A DNA stretch of 64,000 nt from NCBI RefSeq assembly GCF_963576675.1, contig NC_088916.1, positions 89,359,501 through 89,423,500 on the forward strand, read 5' to 3'. Numbering within the stretch: the first letter of the stretch is position 1; each line of letters begins with the position of its first letter. Shown one piece after another: positions 1 through 11,075 of the stretch. The notes under the pieces are model-generated. The model saw only the letters and a program-made list of their open reading frames with translations. It did no database searches and was not told the DNA's origin. This DNA comes from Euphorbia lathyris. Taxonomy: Eukaryota > Streptophyta > Magnoliopsida > Malpighiales > Euphorbiaceae. The translations under genes and the position numbers were made by a program.

Positions 1-727
1 AATGCAAACGACTTACCGACAACAACTATTATCAATGACTTGTGTCGTCTGCAATTGTAATGCCAATATTTGTCTACGCCATGTGGACGGCATTAGAGAC
101 CATATACCAGGGCCGCCTTAAAAAATTTGGGGCCCCTGTGCTAAATTTTTATCAAACCTATATTTAATAGAATTTTATATTAAGAAAATATAAAAAGAAA
201 TGAATGAATGGTATGGTTGTAAATTTTGAATGATTGAATATCTAAATCACATATGGCATATACCAACAACATTTATGCAAAATCTTTGTGCCAAAATTGA
301 AAAAAAAAAACTAAAAATCTCAATTCCCTCCCACTTATTTCTCGAAATTTCCCTCTACCGCTTCTTTCCCACATATTCCCTCTCACTTTCTACTTACCAT
401 AATTTCTCTCTCGAAGTTGTTGTGGCTCTATTTCCCCCATTCTTTCATTCTCTCAATTTCCATGTCTTACCTTTCTCGAATAAGCTCTTAGCCAGTAAGA
501 GGGTTTCTAGTTTCATCTGCCTATTTCCCACACTTTCTCGACAAGGAAAGGACAAAAAATATAGTCAGAATCCAGAGCATTATCATTAGCAAACTTCAGA
601 AACTCTTGTAAGTCTATCCTAAACTGTAGTGGTCTCTTATCATCTACCATCTATGATTTATCCATATTGAACAAACACAAATCTATGATCAGTTATGTTC
701 TGACTAAGTTGTTAGGGGAAAAATAGG
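1..727. other. Unassigned non-coding sequence at window edge
   Basis: No gene is recognisable here. The first 100 bases contain repeated short GTC/GAC motifs of the kind seen in transposon subterminal regions, but no terminus can be placed. From about 109 there is a GGGCC-rich stretch resembling the ends of some hAT elements, without a visible partner. The pyrimidine-rich block at 300-600 is open in one frame but of low complexity, and probably belongs to the untranslated leader of the LINE relic that follows. Confidence 0.4.
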
Positions 728-1095
728 ATGCCGATTGCCAACTTTAAGATGATGGAAGTTGGGAATGGTTTTTATGTTGTTAAATTTGATGACTCCCTGG
801 ACAGAGAGCATGTAAACTAGATGGACCTTGGATTGTTCAAGGAAATTATCTGACAGTTCGTACCTAGTCCCCCACGTTTTCTCCTTTAGACTCCCTGATT
901 GAAAATACCCTTGTGTGGCTTAGGTTCCCTCAAATACCATTGTTCTATTATAATCAAGATGTTCTTTTGGCTATTGCCAAAGCTATTGAAAAGCCTATTA
1001 AGGTCGACGATAACACGACCTTTGCTGATCGTGGTAAGTTTGTAAGGGTCTGTGTTGAGATTAACCTGTTGAAACCCCTTGTTATGATGATGTGA
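728..1095 (+). pseudogene. LINE ORF1 relic (DUF4283-type nucleic-acid-binding protein)
   Basis: Reading across stops and a frame change gives the conserved middle of the plant LINE ORF1 protein: an MEVGNGFYVVKFDD block near 750-790, GPWIVQ near 825-840, then WLRFPQIPLFYYNQDVLL and KVDDNTTFADRGKFVRVC at 916-1060. In this family ORF1 binds the element's RNA before reverse transcription. The copy has internal stops (for example just after the REHVN segment), lacks the usual CCHC knuckle, and stops abruptly at about 1095 where unrelated repeat sequence begins. No ORF2 follows. It is distinct from the LINE copy further right, whose ORF1 reads differently. It is a dead fragment. Confidence 0.7.
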
Positions 1096-1567
1096 CCACA
1101 AGGGACTCTGTTTGTGCTGAATATGAAGGGTGTTCAAATCTCCTAAGTTGTCCTGACTAAGTGAAAGGAGAATCGAAAGGCAATGTGAGCTCCAAATGTG
1201 GTTCTCATTCCAATTCCAAATTTCCTTTCACTAGTCAGAACAGCTAAGGAGCCATCAATTACAACCGAAAGGCAACACTCATCCCCCCCTTTTGTAATAT
1301 AACGTAGAGCTTTGCTATTCAGTTTGTATGTATGTGCAAGTAGACTAAACTGACCCTTTTACAATGCTCCTTCCACTTGGGTTGTACTCGTGGTACTCTA
1401 AACTTGGTAATGAGGTTTATGATGCTGTCAAAACAAGGGACTCTGTTTGTGCTGAATGCATCATAAACCTATCACCATGTTTAATGTTGTTGTTACGATA
1501 TCAACCCGAGTGGAAAGGAACATAGTAAGAGTATGACCAATGCACATACATAACCATTTATGTAGAG
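1096..1567. other. Non-coding, contains partial copies of the neighbouring repeat unit
   Basis: No gene. Short stretches near 1300-1370 and 1540-1567 repeat sequence found inside the tandem unit to the right (for instance the GCTTGTTATTCAG-like and GACCCTTTTACAATG motifs). A segment near 1088-1110 is repeated near 1435-1455, so small rearrangements have shuffled this junction. Confidence 0.5.
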
Positions 1568-1946
1568 CTTGTTATTCAGTTCGTATGTATATGTATATTC
1601 TATCTAATCAAAATATATCTTATCATTTGCAAGCCATATCAGTACATGCAATTAGCCTAAATTTACCCTTTAATACATGCTTCATAAACGAATTACATTC
1701 GGAATCCTTACTTATCATTTCAAATAAAAATGAGCCAGTTGAGTTCATAACATTTTTAGCTTTAAGAGTATGCCTAACATGCTATAAAAAGTTATTCAAG
1801 ACAACTTGTTCAAGACAACTTATTCCTTACTTATCATCATATGTCATGTTCAATTTCAAAAAGAGTATGGATATATCTTATCATTTGCAAGCCATATCAG
1901 TACATGCTTCATACATGCTCAATGACCCTTTTACAATGTTCCTCGT

Positions 1947-2373
1947 ACACATACTCATTAGGCACCTCAAACATAAGCATCAACAGAACATCAAACATAA
2001 ACATGTTTCATACACATACATATACTCAATCACTTCTAGCAGTATAACTCATAGGTGTAAGAGTAGTGCCAATCTCAATGAACATTCAAAGCTTTAGAGT
2101 ATGCCTAATCAGCCACATGCTTAATGACCCTTTTACAATGTTCCTCTAATACTTGATGCATGATTAATAAGCTATATGCCCAAATGAACAATCATACACA
2201 TACTCATTAGGCACCTCAAACATAAGCATCAACAGAACATCAAACATAAACATGTTTCATACACATACACATACTCAATCACTTCTAGCAGTATAACTCA
2301 TAGGTGTAAAAGAAGTGCCAATCTCAATGAACATTTAAAGCTTTAGAGTATGCCTAATCAGCCACATGCTTAA
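1947..2373. repeat. Internal direct duplication of about 250 bp period
   Basis: A block beginning near the ACACATACTCATTAGGCACC motif at about 1950-2120 is repeated at about 2196-2373, with only scattered substitutions. Both end at GCCACATGCTTAATGA. The copy-2 tandem unit (around 6215-6405) holds only one version, so this is a younger local duplication inside copy 1. Confidence 0.65.
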
Positions 2374-2640
2374 TGATCATTCATATATAAAGTCTATGAG
2401 TCCTAGCTTCCTAAACAGTTATATCTAACCAATCAGTTTATACCAATCATTTCATCATGACCCAAAACATCATACATATATGTAATCGTTCAGTTCAAAC
2501 CCACATAACAATATATATACTAAATCAGGCTAGTTTCCTAAATGAATGAGTTTTAGGTTCCAAAACAGTACATCAAACATACACAATCACTTCTAAAAGC
2601 ATGACCAATCAGTTCAAACCAACGTAACATTAATATATAT

Positions 2641-3103
2641 TCAGTAAGTTAAAGAAATCTTCCCATATGCTAAAGGAATGAACCGATTGACAATCTCTTC
2701 AGTCAGCCGTCCCATGTACTGAAGCATTCTTACTATCCCTGCAAATAGTGTTCAAATAAAAAGGAAACAGATGAGTTCATACCATCTACTGTATCAGGCA
2801 CTATCTTGCCCTAGATTAAAAAAGATAAAGACCCAAGCTTTCCAGCAGTGAATCTAAATATAATAAAATCAGTGTAGCTAAGCGAGAGATCTAAACCTTT
2901 CAATGATAGGTCTGAAAATCACAAGATCCTTATACCAACTGCTGAAATCGACATACACAAAAGTAAATCGGATGAGGAAAAGATAAGAGTAAGGAGCAAT
3001 GATACATCTAGGAACGAAGAAAATATGGCTTACCAGTACTGTGTTTCCAGCTCACCCAGTGATTGCATGTTCAAATCAACCATGGAGATAGAGAGGGATG
3101 AGA
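2641..3103 (-). pseudogene. Exon-like blocks of an unidentified gene (copy 1)
   Basis: On the minus strand an ATG in good context at about 3083 opens a short exon reading MVDLNMQSLGELETQYW, followed by a GTAAGC donor. A block at 2897-2942 (reading KDLVIFRPIIER) sits between a TTTCAGCAG acceptor and a GT donor. A third at about 2670-2742 reads RMLQYMGRLTEEIVNRF after a TTTGCAG acceptor. The arrangement looks like a multi-exon gene 5' part carried inside the CACTA-ended unit. I do not recognise the protein. The copy at 6660-7126 carries the same blocks with substitutions, and its first exon lost its donor. Both are probably captured, non-functional fragments. Confidence 0.4.
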
Positions 3104-3229
3104 GGGATGAGAGGGATGAAGCTTGCGTAACCTAAAACTGAGGTTTGGGATTGAGAGAGGGTTTATATATCAACTGAAATTTCAGTCAAATGATATAGAG
3201 CGCCTAAAATTTGGTATGGCCGCGTAAGT

Positions 3230-3503
3230 GAAATTTCATTTGCCGCTTTTTTGTTTTCGGCATACAATGACATTCATTTATTAGAAGTGTAATCTGTTGA
3301 CTGCATCAAATTTAACGAAAACGTGCGTTTTCTTTGGATGACAGGATTCTGTAATCGTAATGTCATCTGAGAATCAAGCGCATTTTTTATTTCGCCTTAA
3401 GATGACATACAGTTAAAATACTGTCACGAAAAATATTCAGACGACACGAAAACAGATGTCTGTCATGTATCTTGTGTCATGTGAAAGGGAAAATGGCATA
3501 GTG
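3230..3503. mobile_element. CACTA element terminus, duplicated copy
   Basis: Inverse reading gives CACTATGCCATTTTCCC followed by subterminal repeats of GACA/TGTC type (ATGACA, GTCATC, TGTCGTCTGAA), the usual layout of an En/Spm-superfamily end where transposase accessory protein binds. No opposite terminus with this sequence is visible, so the other end lies left of the window or is lost. Confidence 0.65.
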
Positions 3504-4260
3504 CTTGTTATTCAGTTCTTATGTATGTATATTCTATCTAATCAAAATACATCTTATCATTTGCAAGCCATATCAGTACATGCAATTAGCCCAAATTTAC
3601 CCTTTAATACATGCTTCATAAACGAATTGTATTCAGAATTCTTATTTATCATCATAGGTCATGTTCAAATAAAAATGAGTCAGTTGAGTTCATAACATTT
3701 TCAGCTTTAAGAGTATGCCTAACATGATATAACAAGTAGACAGCTTATTCAAGTAGACATATGTATATTCAAGTGAACATGCTATAACAAGTACACAACT
3801 TATTCGTGCATGTCTATTCCTTACTTATTCAAGACAAATTATTCCTAACTTATCATCATAGATCATGTGCAAATAAAAAGGAGTATGATGATATATCTTA
3901 TCATTTGCAAGCCATATCAGTACATGCAATTATCCTAAATTTACCCTTTAATACATGCTTCATACATGCTCAATGACCCTTTTACATTGTTCCTCTAATA
4001 CTTGGTGCATGATTAAGGTATATTATAAACGAATTGCATTCAGAATCCTTACTTATCATCATAGGTAATGTTCAAATAAAAATGAGTCAGTTGAGTTTTA
4101 ACATTTTCAGCTTTAAGAGTATGCCTAACATGCTATAACAAGTAGACAACTTATTCAAGTAGACATATGTATATTCAAGTGAACATGTTATAACAAGTAG
4201 ACAACTTATTCGTGCATGTCTATTCCTTATTTATTCAAAACAACTTATTCCTTACTTATC

Positions 4261-6084
4261 TGTAAGAAAATAGACAAGCCTAGGCATAGCGGAATAATAA
4301 AATTTTATCTATTTTATCTATTTCCTTTTTCCAAGATCTGTTAATTGTTATTTCATATAAAGAGGGATAGAAAGTAATACCTTTATTGAAGAACTATCTA
4401 CTGTTGCAAACGAAGTGCCCACAACTTGTTATTATCAACTCATGAACCACGAACGTTTGATTCAACACAAAACAGAATTAATCAGTGATCAACCTTTAAT
4501 AAATAACAATCACAATGATTGCCTCTAATAGAAATCGATACGAGATCAAAGAGGGAGTAAGAAATAAAGTAAATTAGCTGAGACGAAAGACGGAACGGTT
4601 CCTCTTCTCCTTCTTCTGTGTTAGTCAAAATTCATGGGTTAGGGAGTCTATTTATAGACTTCTCTAAGCCCTAATCCCAGTTGTGTTAGGTAATTAAATA
4701 ATCAGAATCTTATTCGGAATAGGATTACTAATTAGATAATTAAATAAACACTTTAATATTATCTAAACAATAATTAATTATATCTAGATAATTATTATTA
4801 ATCAAATTAATAATTTAATTATTGTTAGGGATAATTAATTAGAGTTTCAATCACATAAAAACTTTTAATTAATATTATCAGATAGTCCTTTAATTTAATT
4901 TATAACCATAATCTAATTATAATTATTAAATCAAATTAATATCCCTATTTAATATATAAATTTCGGCCCATGCACTATGTCTCACTAATTTACATTTTCG
5001 TCCTCCGATTCTAAGTCCCATATGCGACCCATTAGGTTCTTTATTGTCACTAGCCGTATATATCCTTTGAAATTATTCATCACGATTAATTCCAACATAT
5101 ATATAACGGAATACCGTCGCGAGCTGTTACTAGCAGAACCCATGATATTCCCCCAGAGCAATTGAGAAGTCAGGTTGATAACTGACGTTAACCTTTCTGT
5201 ATTAGGTACAGTATAATACGATCCTTCATCAACTATATCCTGTCGATCAATTCCTTATAACCATGGAATGTGTCAAGGTTACATATAACGAAGAGTCCGG
5301 TTTTACTTGTACAGGTTGAATTCACTCTGAAAAGATAAGTTAAGTGAAATGTTCATTTCTACTCTTAACTGTATCACCTTGCAAGGATTTCAGTCAATTC
5401 ACCACAAGTGGCCATTTGGATATATCTCCCACTTATCGGGAGTGACGAATGCTCAATCTGACATTAACTATTCTGCAATTACTTTGTGTGATACCCAACC
5501 CTACTCTCACACACCCTAGGCTCTCACCTATTGGATCGTGCTCGCACAGAATCAAAGTATCAGACTCCATAATCCAGAATCACTAATTAACGAATGTTTG
5601 AGTCTGAGGATTAGTTATACCTACTAATACCAATGAGATGAATAGTTGACACATTAAATAAATCAATCCATTCTATTATCTCAAGTCGGGTCCCAATCCT
5701 AATGAACTCCTTCACCGGATCCATGTAACTGTCTAGATATATGAATATCTAAAGCTTGTGAGATCAGCTTTCTGTCTCGACAGAAAACACTGTTACATGC
5801 AAGTCTCAACAGTAATATGCCAACCCCTATAACATATTACTTGACTTGGGTTTACTTTAAGTCTATTGGTTCTATTATAAAGTACAGTCTCACTTCATGC
5901 TTGTATGAACACTTTATAATTACTTAAATAAACTTAGGGTAACTTTCTTTATGAAAGATTTGTGCCTTTATATATAATTACATTGTAATGCTATATATCT
6001 GATTAAACAAATAATCAAATAAACAATTTATTCATTATTATTAATATCCTAACACAATTGTCTTTAGGACACTAAACTCCAATA
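4261..6084 (-). mobile_element. Solo LTR of a Ty1/copia element
   Basis: The 1824 bp segment is a diverged relative of the two LTRs at 50299-52157 and 57873-59734: it shares the ATATAAAGAGGGATA block, the AATTCGATCC-like middle, the CACTTCATGCTTGTATGAACACTTTATAAT stretch in pieces, and the closing CAATTGTCTTTAGGACACTAAACTCC. It is flanked by TTATC on both sides (4256-4260 and 6085-6089). Removing it restores the CTTATCATCATAGGTCATG-type sequence seen in the sibling repeat, so it is a genuine insertion. No internal region remains, hence LTR-LTR recombination. One end reads CCAATA where the canonical end is CCAACA, a later point change. Confidence 0.85.
4648..4657 (-). promoter_or_regulatory. 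LTR promoter TATA box
   Basis: Minus-strand CTATAAATAG, a textbook plant TATA box, at the position homologous to the TATATATA boxes in the two LTRs of the full copia element. It would drive outward transcription to the left across the tandem unit if still active. Confidence 0.5.
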
Positions 6085-6659
6085 TTATCATCATAGGTCA
6101 TGTTCAAATAAAAAAGAGTATGGTGATATCTTATCATTTGCTCAATCACCCTTTTACAATGTTCCTCTAATACTTGATGCATGATTAATAAGCTACATGC
6201 CAAAATGAACAATCGTACACATACTCATACAGAACATCAAACATAAACATCAACAGAACATCAAACATAAACATGTTTCATACACATAGACATACACATA
6301 CTCAATCACTTCTAGCAGTATAACTCATAGGCGTAAGAGTATTGCCAATCACAATGAACATTCAAAGCTTTAGAGTATGCCTAATCAGCCACATGCTTAA
6401 TGATCATTCATACATAAACTCTATGAGTCCTAGCTTCCTAAACAGTTATATCTAACCAATCAGTTCATACCAATCATTTCATCATCACCCACAACATCAT
6501 ACATATATGTAATCGTTCAGTTCAAACTTACATAACAATATATATACTAAATCAGGCTAGTTTCCTAAATCAATGAGTTATAGGTTCCTAAACAGTACAT
6601 CAAACATACGCAATCACTTCTAAAGGCATGACCAATCAGTTCAAACCAACATAACATTA

Positions 6660-7126
6660 ATATATATTCATGAATTAAAGAAATCTTCCCATATGCTAAA
6701 GACATGAACCGATTGACAATCTCTTCAGTCAGCCTTCCCATGTACTGAAGCATTCTTACTAGCCCTGCAAATATTATGTTCAAATAAAAAGGAATCAAAT
6801 TAGTTCATTCTATCTACTGTATTAGGCACTATATTGCCCTAGGTTAAAAAAGATAAAGACCCAAACTTTTCAGCAGTGAATCTTAAGACAATAAAATCAG
6901 TGTAGCTAAGTGAGAGATCTAAACCTTTCAACGATAGGTCTGAAAATCATAAGATCCTTATTCCAGCTGCTGAAATCGACATACACAAAAGTAAATCAGA
7001 TGAGGAAAAGATAGATTAAGGAACAATGATATTGTAATAAAACTAGGAACGAAGAAATTATGGCTTATCAGTACCGTATTTCGAGCTACCCAGTGATTCC
7101 TTGTTCAAATCAACCATGGAGATAGA
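6660..7126 (-). pseudogene. Exon-like blocks of an unidentified gene (copy 2)
   Basis: Second copy of the blocks at 2641-3103. The first exon (ATG near 7126) reads MVDLNKESLG and then diverges; the donor is ATAAGC instead of GTAAGC. The block near 6918-6965 reads KDLMIFRPIVER, and the block at 6690-6775 reads GLVRMLQYMGRLTEEIVNRF after TTTGCAG. Conservative amino-acid differences between copies (V/M, I/V) hint that the sequence was once under coding constraint. Function unknown. Confidence 0.4.
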
Positions 7127-7277
7127 GAGGGATGAGAGGGATGAGAGAGATGAAGCTCTTGCGTAACCTAAACTGGGGTTTGGGATTAGAGAGAGAGTTT
7201 ATATATCAGTTAAAATTTCAGTCAAAACAATAGAGCGCCTAAAATTTGGTATGGCCGCGTAAGTGAAATTTCATTTA

Positions 7278-7538
7278 CCGCTTTTTTGTTTTCGGCATAC
7301 AATGACATTCATTTATTAGAGGTGTCATCTATTGAGCGCATCAAATTTAACGAAAACGGGCGTTTTCTTTGGATGACATGATTCTGTAATCGTAATGTCA
7401 TCTCAGAATCGAGCGCATTTTTTATTTCGCCTTCAGATGACATACTGTTAAAATACTGTCACGAAAAATATTCAGACGACACGAAAACAAATGTCTGTCA
7501 TGTATCTTGTGCCATGTGAAAGGGAAAATGGCATAGTG
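7278..7538. mobile_element. CACTA element terminus, outer copy
   Basis: Same terminal region as 3230-3503, ending GGCATAGTG at 7538 followed by TTA. Because the sequence outside differs from the tandem repeat, this is the best candidate for the element's real right end. The three-base target duplication cannot be tested without the left end. Confidence 0.6.
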
Positions 7539-9787
7539 TTATATGGTATTTTTTTTTATCTTTTTCTTTTTATGAAAATGTTTATATCATACCATTAGCT
7601 AACAAAAGTAGAACTACACCGAGAAAATAATATGAATGAAACCTTATACAATTACATATTAAAGCCAATACAAGATCCACGAAAGGAATAAAAGGACTAT
7701 GGCCTGAAACGACCTTTAGCCGATCCTTGACCAAAAACACCTAAACGACCTCATACCGAAAAATTTCAAGAATGCAAGTTGCTTAAAATATCATTAATTC
7801 TTAGAATTTTTTATTCTAAGACTATCAATGGTCATTTTGATGCGTTGAGTAGGTTTTTGTTAAATTTTGAAGTTCAGTGGCCATACTTAAAAAAAAAGCA
7901 AATTTAAGTGGGTGTAATTTACCTCCCAATTTTTTACACTTGTCAATTGACTTAATTTTCTTTTCCATATAGATTTAATATGTGAACAAATAAGATTTAA
8001 TTTTTTCTTATTTATTTACACAGTAAGTTTATAGAGAAAAAAATTTATTATATTACATGTCACATGTCAAAAATTGTGTCATGTGGCAAAACTTAGTTAG
8101 TTTTCCGACCAAATATGGGTTAAATATATCACCTATGAGAATACTTTAAGGGACAAATGTTACCAAATGATACCATATGTGGCAAATGACAAAATTACGA
8201 AAACCGCACATGAGCCAAATATGGGTTTAATCCAAATATAAATAGTGACATCTGCCAATTTTAAGTCTAACATAATGGAATTGCACATTTAACTCTAACG
8301 TATAAAATGGTGTAAATTTAACGGTAACGTTTATGAGAAAATGGCCTTGATTTATTGTGGGAGAGTGTGAGAAAGTGGTTTTGATTGGTGTGGGTATATT
8401 TGTAATTTGTAACTTTGCTCTTAGGAGCTCTTTTCCTATTCCACATGTGAAACTTATCAAAGGCTCTTGGGCTTTGAGATACACAGTTTTATTCTCTTCT
8501 TTTCATAAACTTTCTCGACAATTAATCACTCTTGTTGTTTCAATACTTTCGACTTTGAGTGCACAAGTTCGAAGGTCTTTGTGTTAACCTTATGGAGCCA
8601 CCGGAGTTCAGATTGCACCTCTCCGTTTGTCGAAATCGCTTTCAAGGCAGTGACTCTAGCAACGACACAGATCCATTTCTGTTTCAATTTGCCATAAGTT
8701 TTTTCTATAGCCCTAATCTTTTCTAATAACTAAGAAAGATCAACATTAGGCATACCTTACCAAAATTTTAAAAAGATTGGTTTGACTAACTGTCATATTA
8801 GACATTCCAAATAGGTTCATGGGTAAATTGAAGCAGTTTCATAAATTTTTTTTGTTCGTTATTTGTAATTATATTAGCAACATAGTAATTATTTTAGACA
8901 GTTTGACTAATTTTAAAATTGTGATTAACTTATATGTGAATTTCTCAAAAAAAAAAAAAAAAAAACTTATATGTGAAAAATTTAGTTGTTGACATTTTAT
9001 CAGGTTTTTTGTATTTGTGTTGGTAACATACTAAATATCTTTTAATAATGGGGTAAGGTTCAAAATTTCCCTTAACATTGTTGGGAAGTCATATTTACAT
9101 CTAACGTATGAAATGATGCAATTTTACCCCTATCCAATAGAAGTTTGAACTGACTGATTTAACCGTTATTTGTCTATCAAATCAAATTTTCTAAACAAAT
9201 TTATAGATAAAATAAAACAATTATGTATATAGTTTATGCCTGTTTTAATAACATAGTACAAAATTTAGGTTTTTTTGGTGGGTAACTTGTATTTGTTAAA
9301 CTTAAATATTGACATTTCAACATGTTGTTATAACTGTGTTATGGAGAGAATAAATATTTGAGAAATTGTTGACGTTTGAAATGTCTGATGTGACAATTAA
9401 ATAACGAGTCAAATAACAGTAAACCAATCTGTTTAATTTTTTTTGTTAAACATAGGTAAAATTTACCTTATTTGAAAATAATAGAGCTAAAATTGCACCA
9501 TTTCATATGTTATGAGTAAATATGCAAGATAGGCCAAGACTTTGATGCCTTGGATCTCTTGCAAACTTCTTTCATATTTCCAATAAAGTGAACTTGGATA
9601 CACTTCATAAGTCTTGGTTGCATCTTGCTCTTTGAGCCTATATTCCCACAAGCTTTCCCAAAAATAATAAGGGAAGTTTGCAAATGATTCTTAAAATAAT
9701 TGATGTTTGGAAAGACTAGAGTGATAATTAAATAGCAGTAAAACAAGTTTTTTTAAAGTTTTCGATTAACATATATTATAATTTCTA
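7539..9787. other. Intergenic, AT-rich, no recognisable gene
   Basis: Contains tracts at about 8100-8340 and 9050-9510 of the 'AACGTATAAAATGGTGTAAATTTA' family of degenerate foldback repeats, and an A-tract at 8947-8967 flanked by a short direct repeat (ACTTATATGTGA). A short open frame from an ATG at about 8593 (MEPPEFRLHL start) follows pyrimidine-rich leader-like sequence but runs only about 40 codons. I do not recognise it and do not call it a gene. Confidence 0.5.
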
Positions 9788-10184
9788 GGCCTAAACCATA
9801 CATGGTCCCTAAATTTGTCATTTTTGGTCATTTTGTCCTTGAACTTATGAGACGATCTATTTGCCACTTCAACTATTTAAAAGTGGTATTAGCAGCCCCA
9901 TGTTTTCATTATAACAAAAACAATCATGATATGTTCTCATTATAAACACCAAGGTCATAGTAAAAAGCGTTGTGAAATACTAAAACAAAATGAGGTTAGT
10001 ATAGACAGTACATAAGTTCTCTTGTAAAAATTGCATATAGCTTTAACTCTTTCTGTTATAATGAAAATAGGGGATTGCTAATACCACTTTTAAATAGTTG
10101 AGGGGATAAATAGGTTGTCCAATAAGTTCACCGGGCAAAATGACAAAAAATGACAAGTTCATAGGCTGCGTATGGTTTAGACCC
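9788..10184. mobile_element. Foldback (MITE-like) element with 8-bp target duplication
   Basis: Begins GGCCTAAACCATACATGG and ends in its near-inverse (CGTATGGTTTAGACCC). The inverted arms extend inward through TGTCATTTTTGGTCATTTTG and AACTATTTAAAAGTGGTATTAGCA, i.e. well over 100 bp each. AATTTCTA flanks both sides (9780-9787, 10185-10192). Size and duplication fit a small non-autonomous hAT or Mutator-like element; with one mismatch the duplication could be read as 9 bp, so the superfamily is open. No coding capacity. Confidence 0.7.
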
Positions 10185-10192
10185 AATTTCTA

Positions 10193-10815
10193 ATACATTA
10201 ACACGATTTTCAATGAATATGACTATGACATTGGATTCAAATTGTAAAAAAAATCATGTTATAATTTTAAATATTATAAAAAAAATTAGTTACAAAAAAT
10301 ACATAAAATAATTAAGATGTTGCCGACACAGTTATAAACAATCTGCAATATTTGTTTCAGTTAATTAATAACTTATTTAGATAAAATGTAATAATTAAAT
10401 AATAAACAAACTAGCATGTTAATTCTACCACAAGAGCCCTAATGGCAATCTATTTTGCCTTCAACTCCCATGTTTAATGCTATATGTGATCTTATGCGTT
10501 CAGATGCATCTACTACCTCTACATTTACTTCTTATTTTCCTTTCTTAAACATTATATAATTTGGCTTAATATTTTAGCATCTAAATGTTTATAATTTAGA
10601 CAACATAAAAGCAAACAGATAGATAAGAAAAAAGGCAAAATAATGATCATTTGGAATTGGAAATTGAACACCATTGAGTGAAAGCTAGAACAACATATTC
10701 ATTTAGTAATTTAGAACAACATTAGCTTCATGGCATCAAAATACCAAGAGATTACCGATGTCTAACTTTAATACACCAAAACCATCGTACCAATTAAATC
10801 AGCATTCACCAATAC
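10193..10815. other. Non-coding; left part of a duplicated block
   Basis: From about 10566 the sequence is a close paralogue of 37425 onward (both start TTTTAGCATCTAAATG and keep the same order for several hundred bases). No gene is seen before the trehalose-phosphate-synthase fragment. Confidence 0.6.
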
Positions 10816-10998
10816 TTACATAATCTCGTCTCTAACTGGTAGAGTCCCATAAATTTCCGATGAGGGGAAAGAACTATGAAGGAAGAAAGCAAGCTTAACT
10901 TGGTAGGAACACTTCCCCAAGAAAGTACGGAGGACCATCAAGTGATGCTCATGAACCCATAGAAAATCATTTTCAGGGTTAATAGCAGAAACATATGC
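10816..10998 (-). pseudogene. Trehalose-phosphate synthase (class II) fragment A1
   Basis: Minus-strand reading contains INPENDFLWVHEHHLMVL, then VKLAFFLHSSFPSSEIYG and LPVRDEIM before a stop. In the class II TPS family this region (glycosyltransferase-20 domain, normally WVHDYHLM ... GFFLHSPFPSSEIYR ... LPVRDEIL) forms part of the UDP-glucose/glucose-6-phosphate binding fold. Here D of HDYH is E, several residues drift, and the rest of the roughly 850-residue protein is missing, so it is a remnant of about 60 codons. Similar fragments lie at 13518, 14562, 27330, 37660 and 39529. A GTAAGT sits exactly at the stop, so a spurious splice site cannot be excluded. Confidence 0.75.
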
Positions 10999-11075
10999 AG
11001 TTAGAACAGATTAGGGTTACAGAGAAAACTTATCAAAATTGAAACAGAAATCGAAGTGTGTTGTGGCCGAAGAGG

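Larger units (their letters stand above)
1568..3503. repeat. Tandem unit copy 1 ending in a CACTA terminus
   Basis: The segment starting GCTTGTTATTCAG at 1568 reappears almost unchanged from 3502. The copies share the whole order: Tyr/His-codon-like AT-rich tract, 'AGAGTATGCCTAA' motifs, a set of minus-strand exon-like blocks, then a terminal region ending GGGAAAATGGCATAGTG at 3503. The end is the inverse of CACTATGCCATTTTCCC, a typical CACTA terminal inverted repeat. The second copy starts immediately at this terminus, so the duplication happened after transposition and used the element end as a breakpoint. Confidence 0.7.
3502..7538. repeat. Tandem unit copy 2, interrupted by a solo LTR
   Basis: Second copy of the 1568-3503 unit. 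It opens GCTTGTTATTCAG directly after the first CACTA terminus, carries an extra internal duplication of an 'AACAAGTAGACAACTTATTC' tract (about 3730-3830 and 4130-4250), is interrupted at 4261-6084 by the solo LTR, and ends at 7538 with the same GGGAAAATGGCATAGTG terminus. Sequence beyond 7538 (TTATATGG) is unlike that beyond 3503, so only this terminus abuts the original flank. Confidence 0.7.

Noticed and set aside
109..160. GGGCCGCC...GGGGCCCC stretch as a hAT terminus
   Set aside because: No inverse partner or target duplication found in the window.
230..589. 119-codon open frame
   Set aside because: Pyrimidine-rich low-complexity translation without family motifs; probably LINE leader.
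1540..2097. 185-codon open frame rich in His/Tyr/Ser/Ile
   Set aside because: Lies in the tandem repeat, contains the repeat motif twice, and is not open in the sister unit at 3502 onward.
8357..8704. Leader-like sequence and short open frames, considered as a gene 5' end
   Set aside because: Neither the 76-codon frame nor the MEPPEF frame has a recognised domain or a continuing exon.
8934..8980. A-tract flanked by ACTTATATGTGA repeats, considered as a SINE or processed insertion
   Set aside because: Only about 7 bases besides the A-run would be inserted; slippage or a tiny end-joining event explains it.
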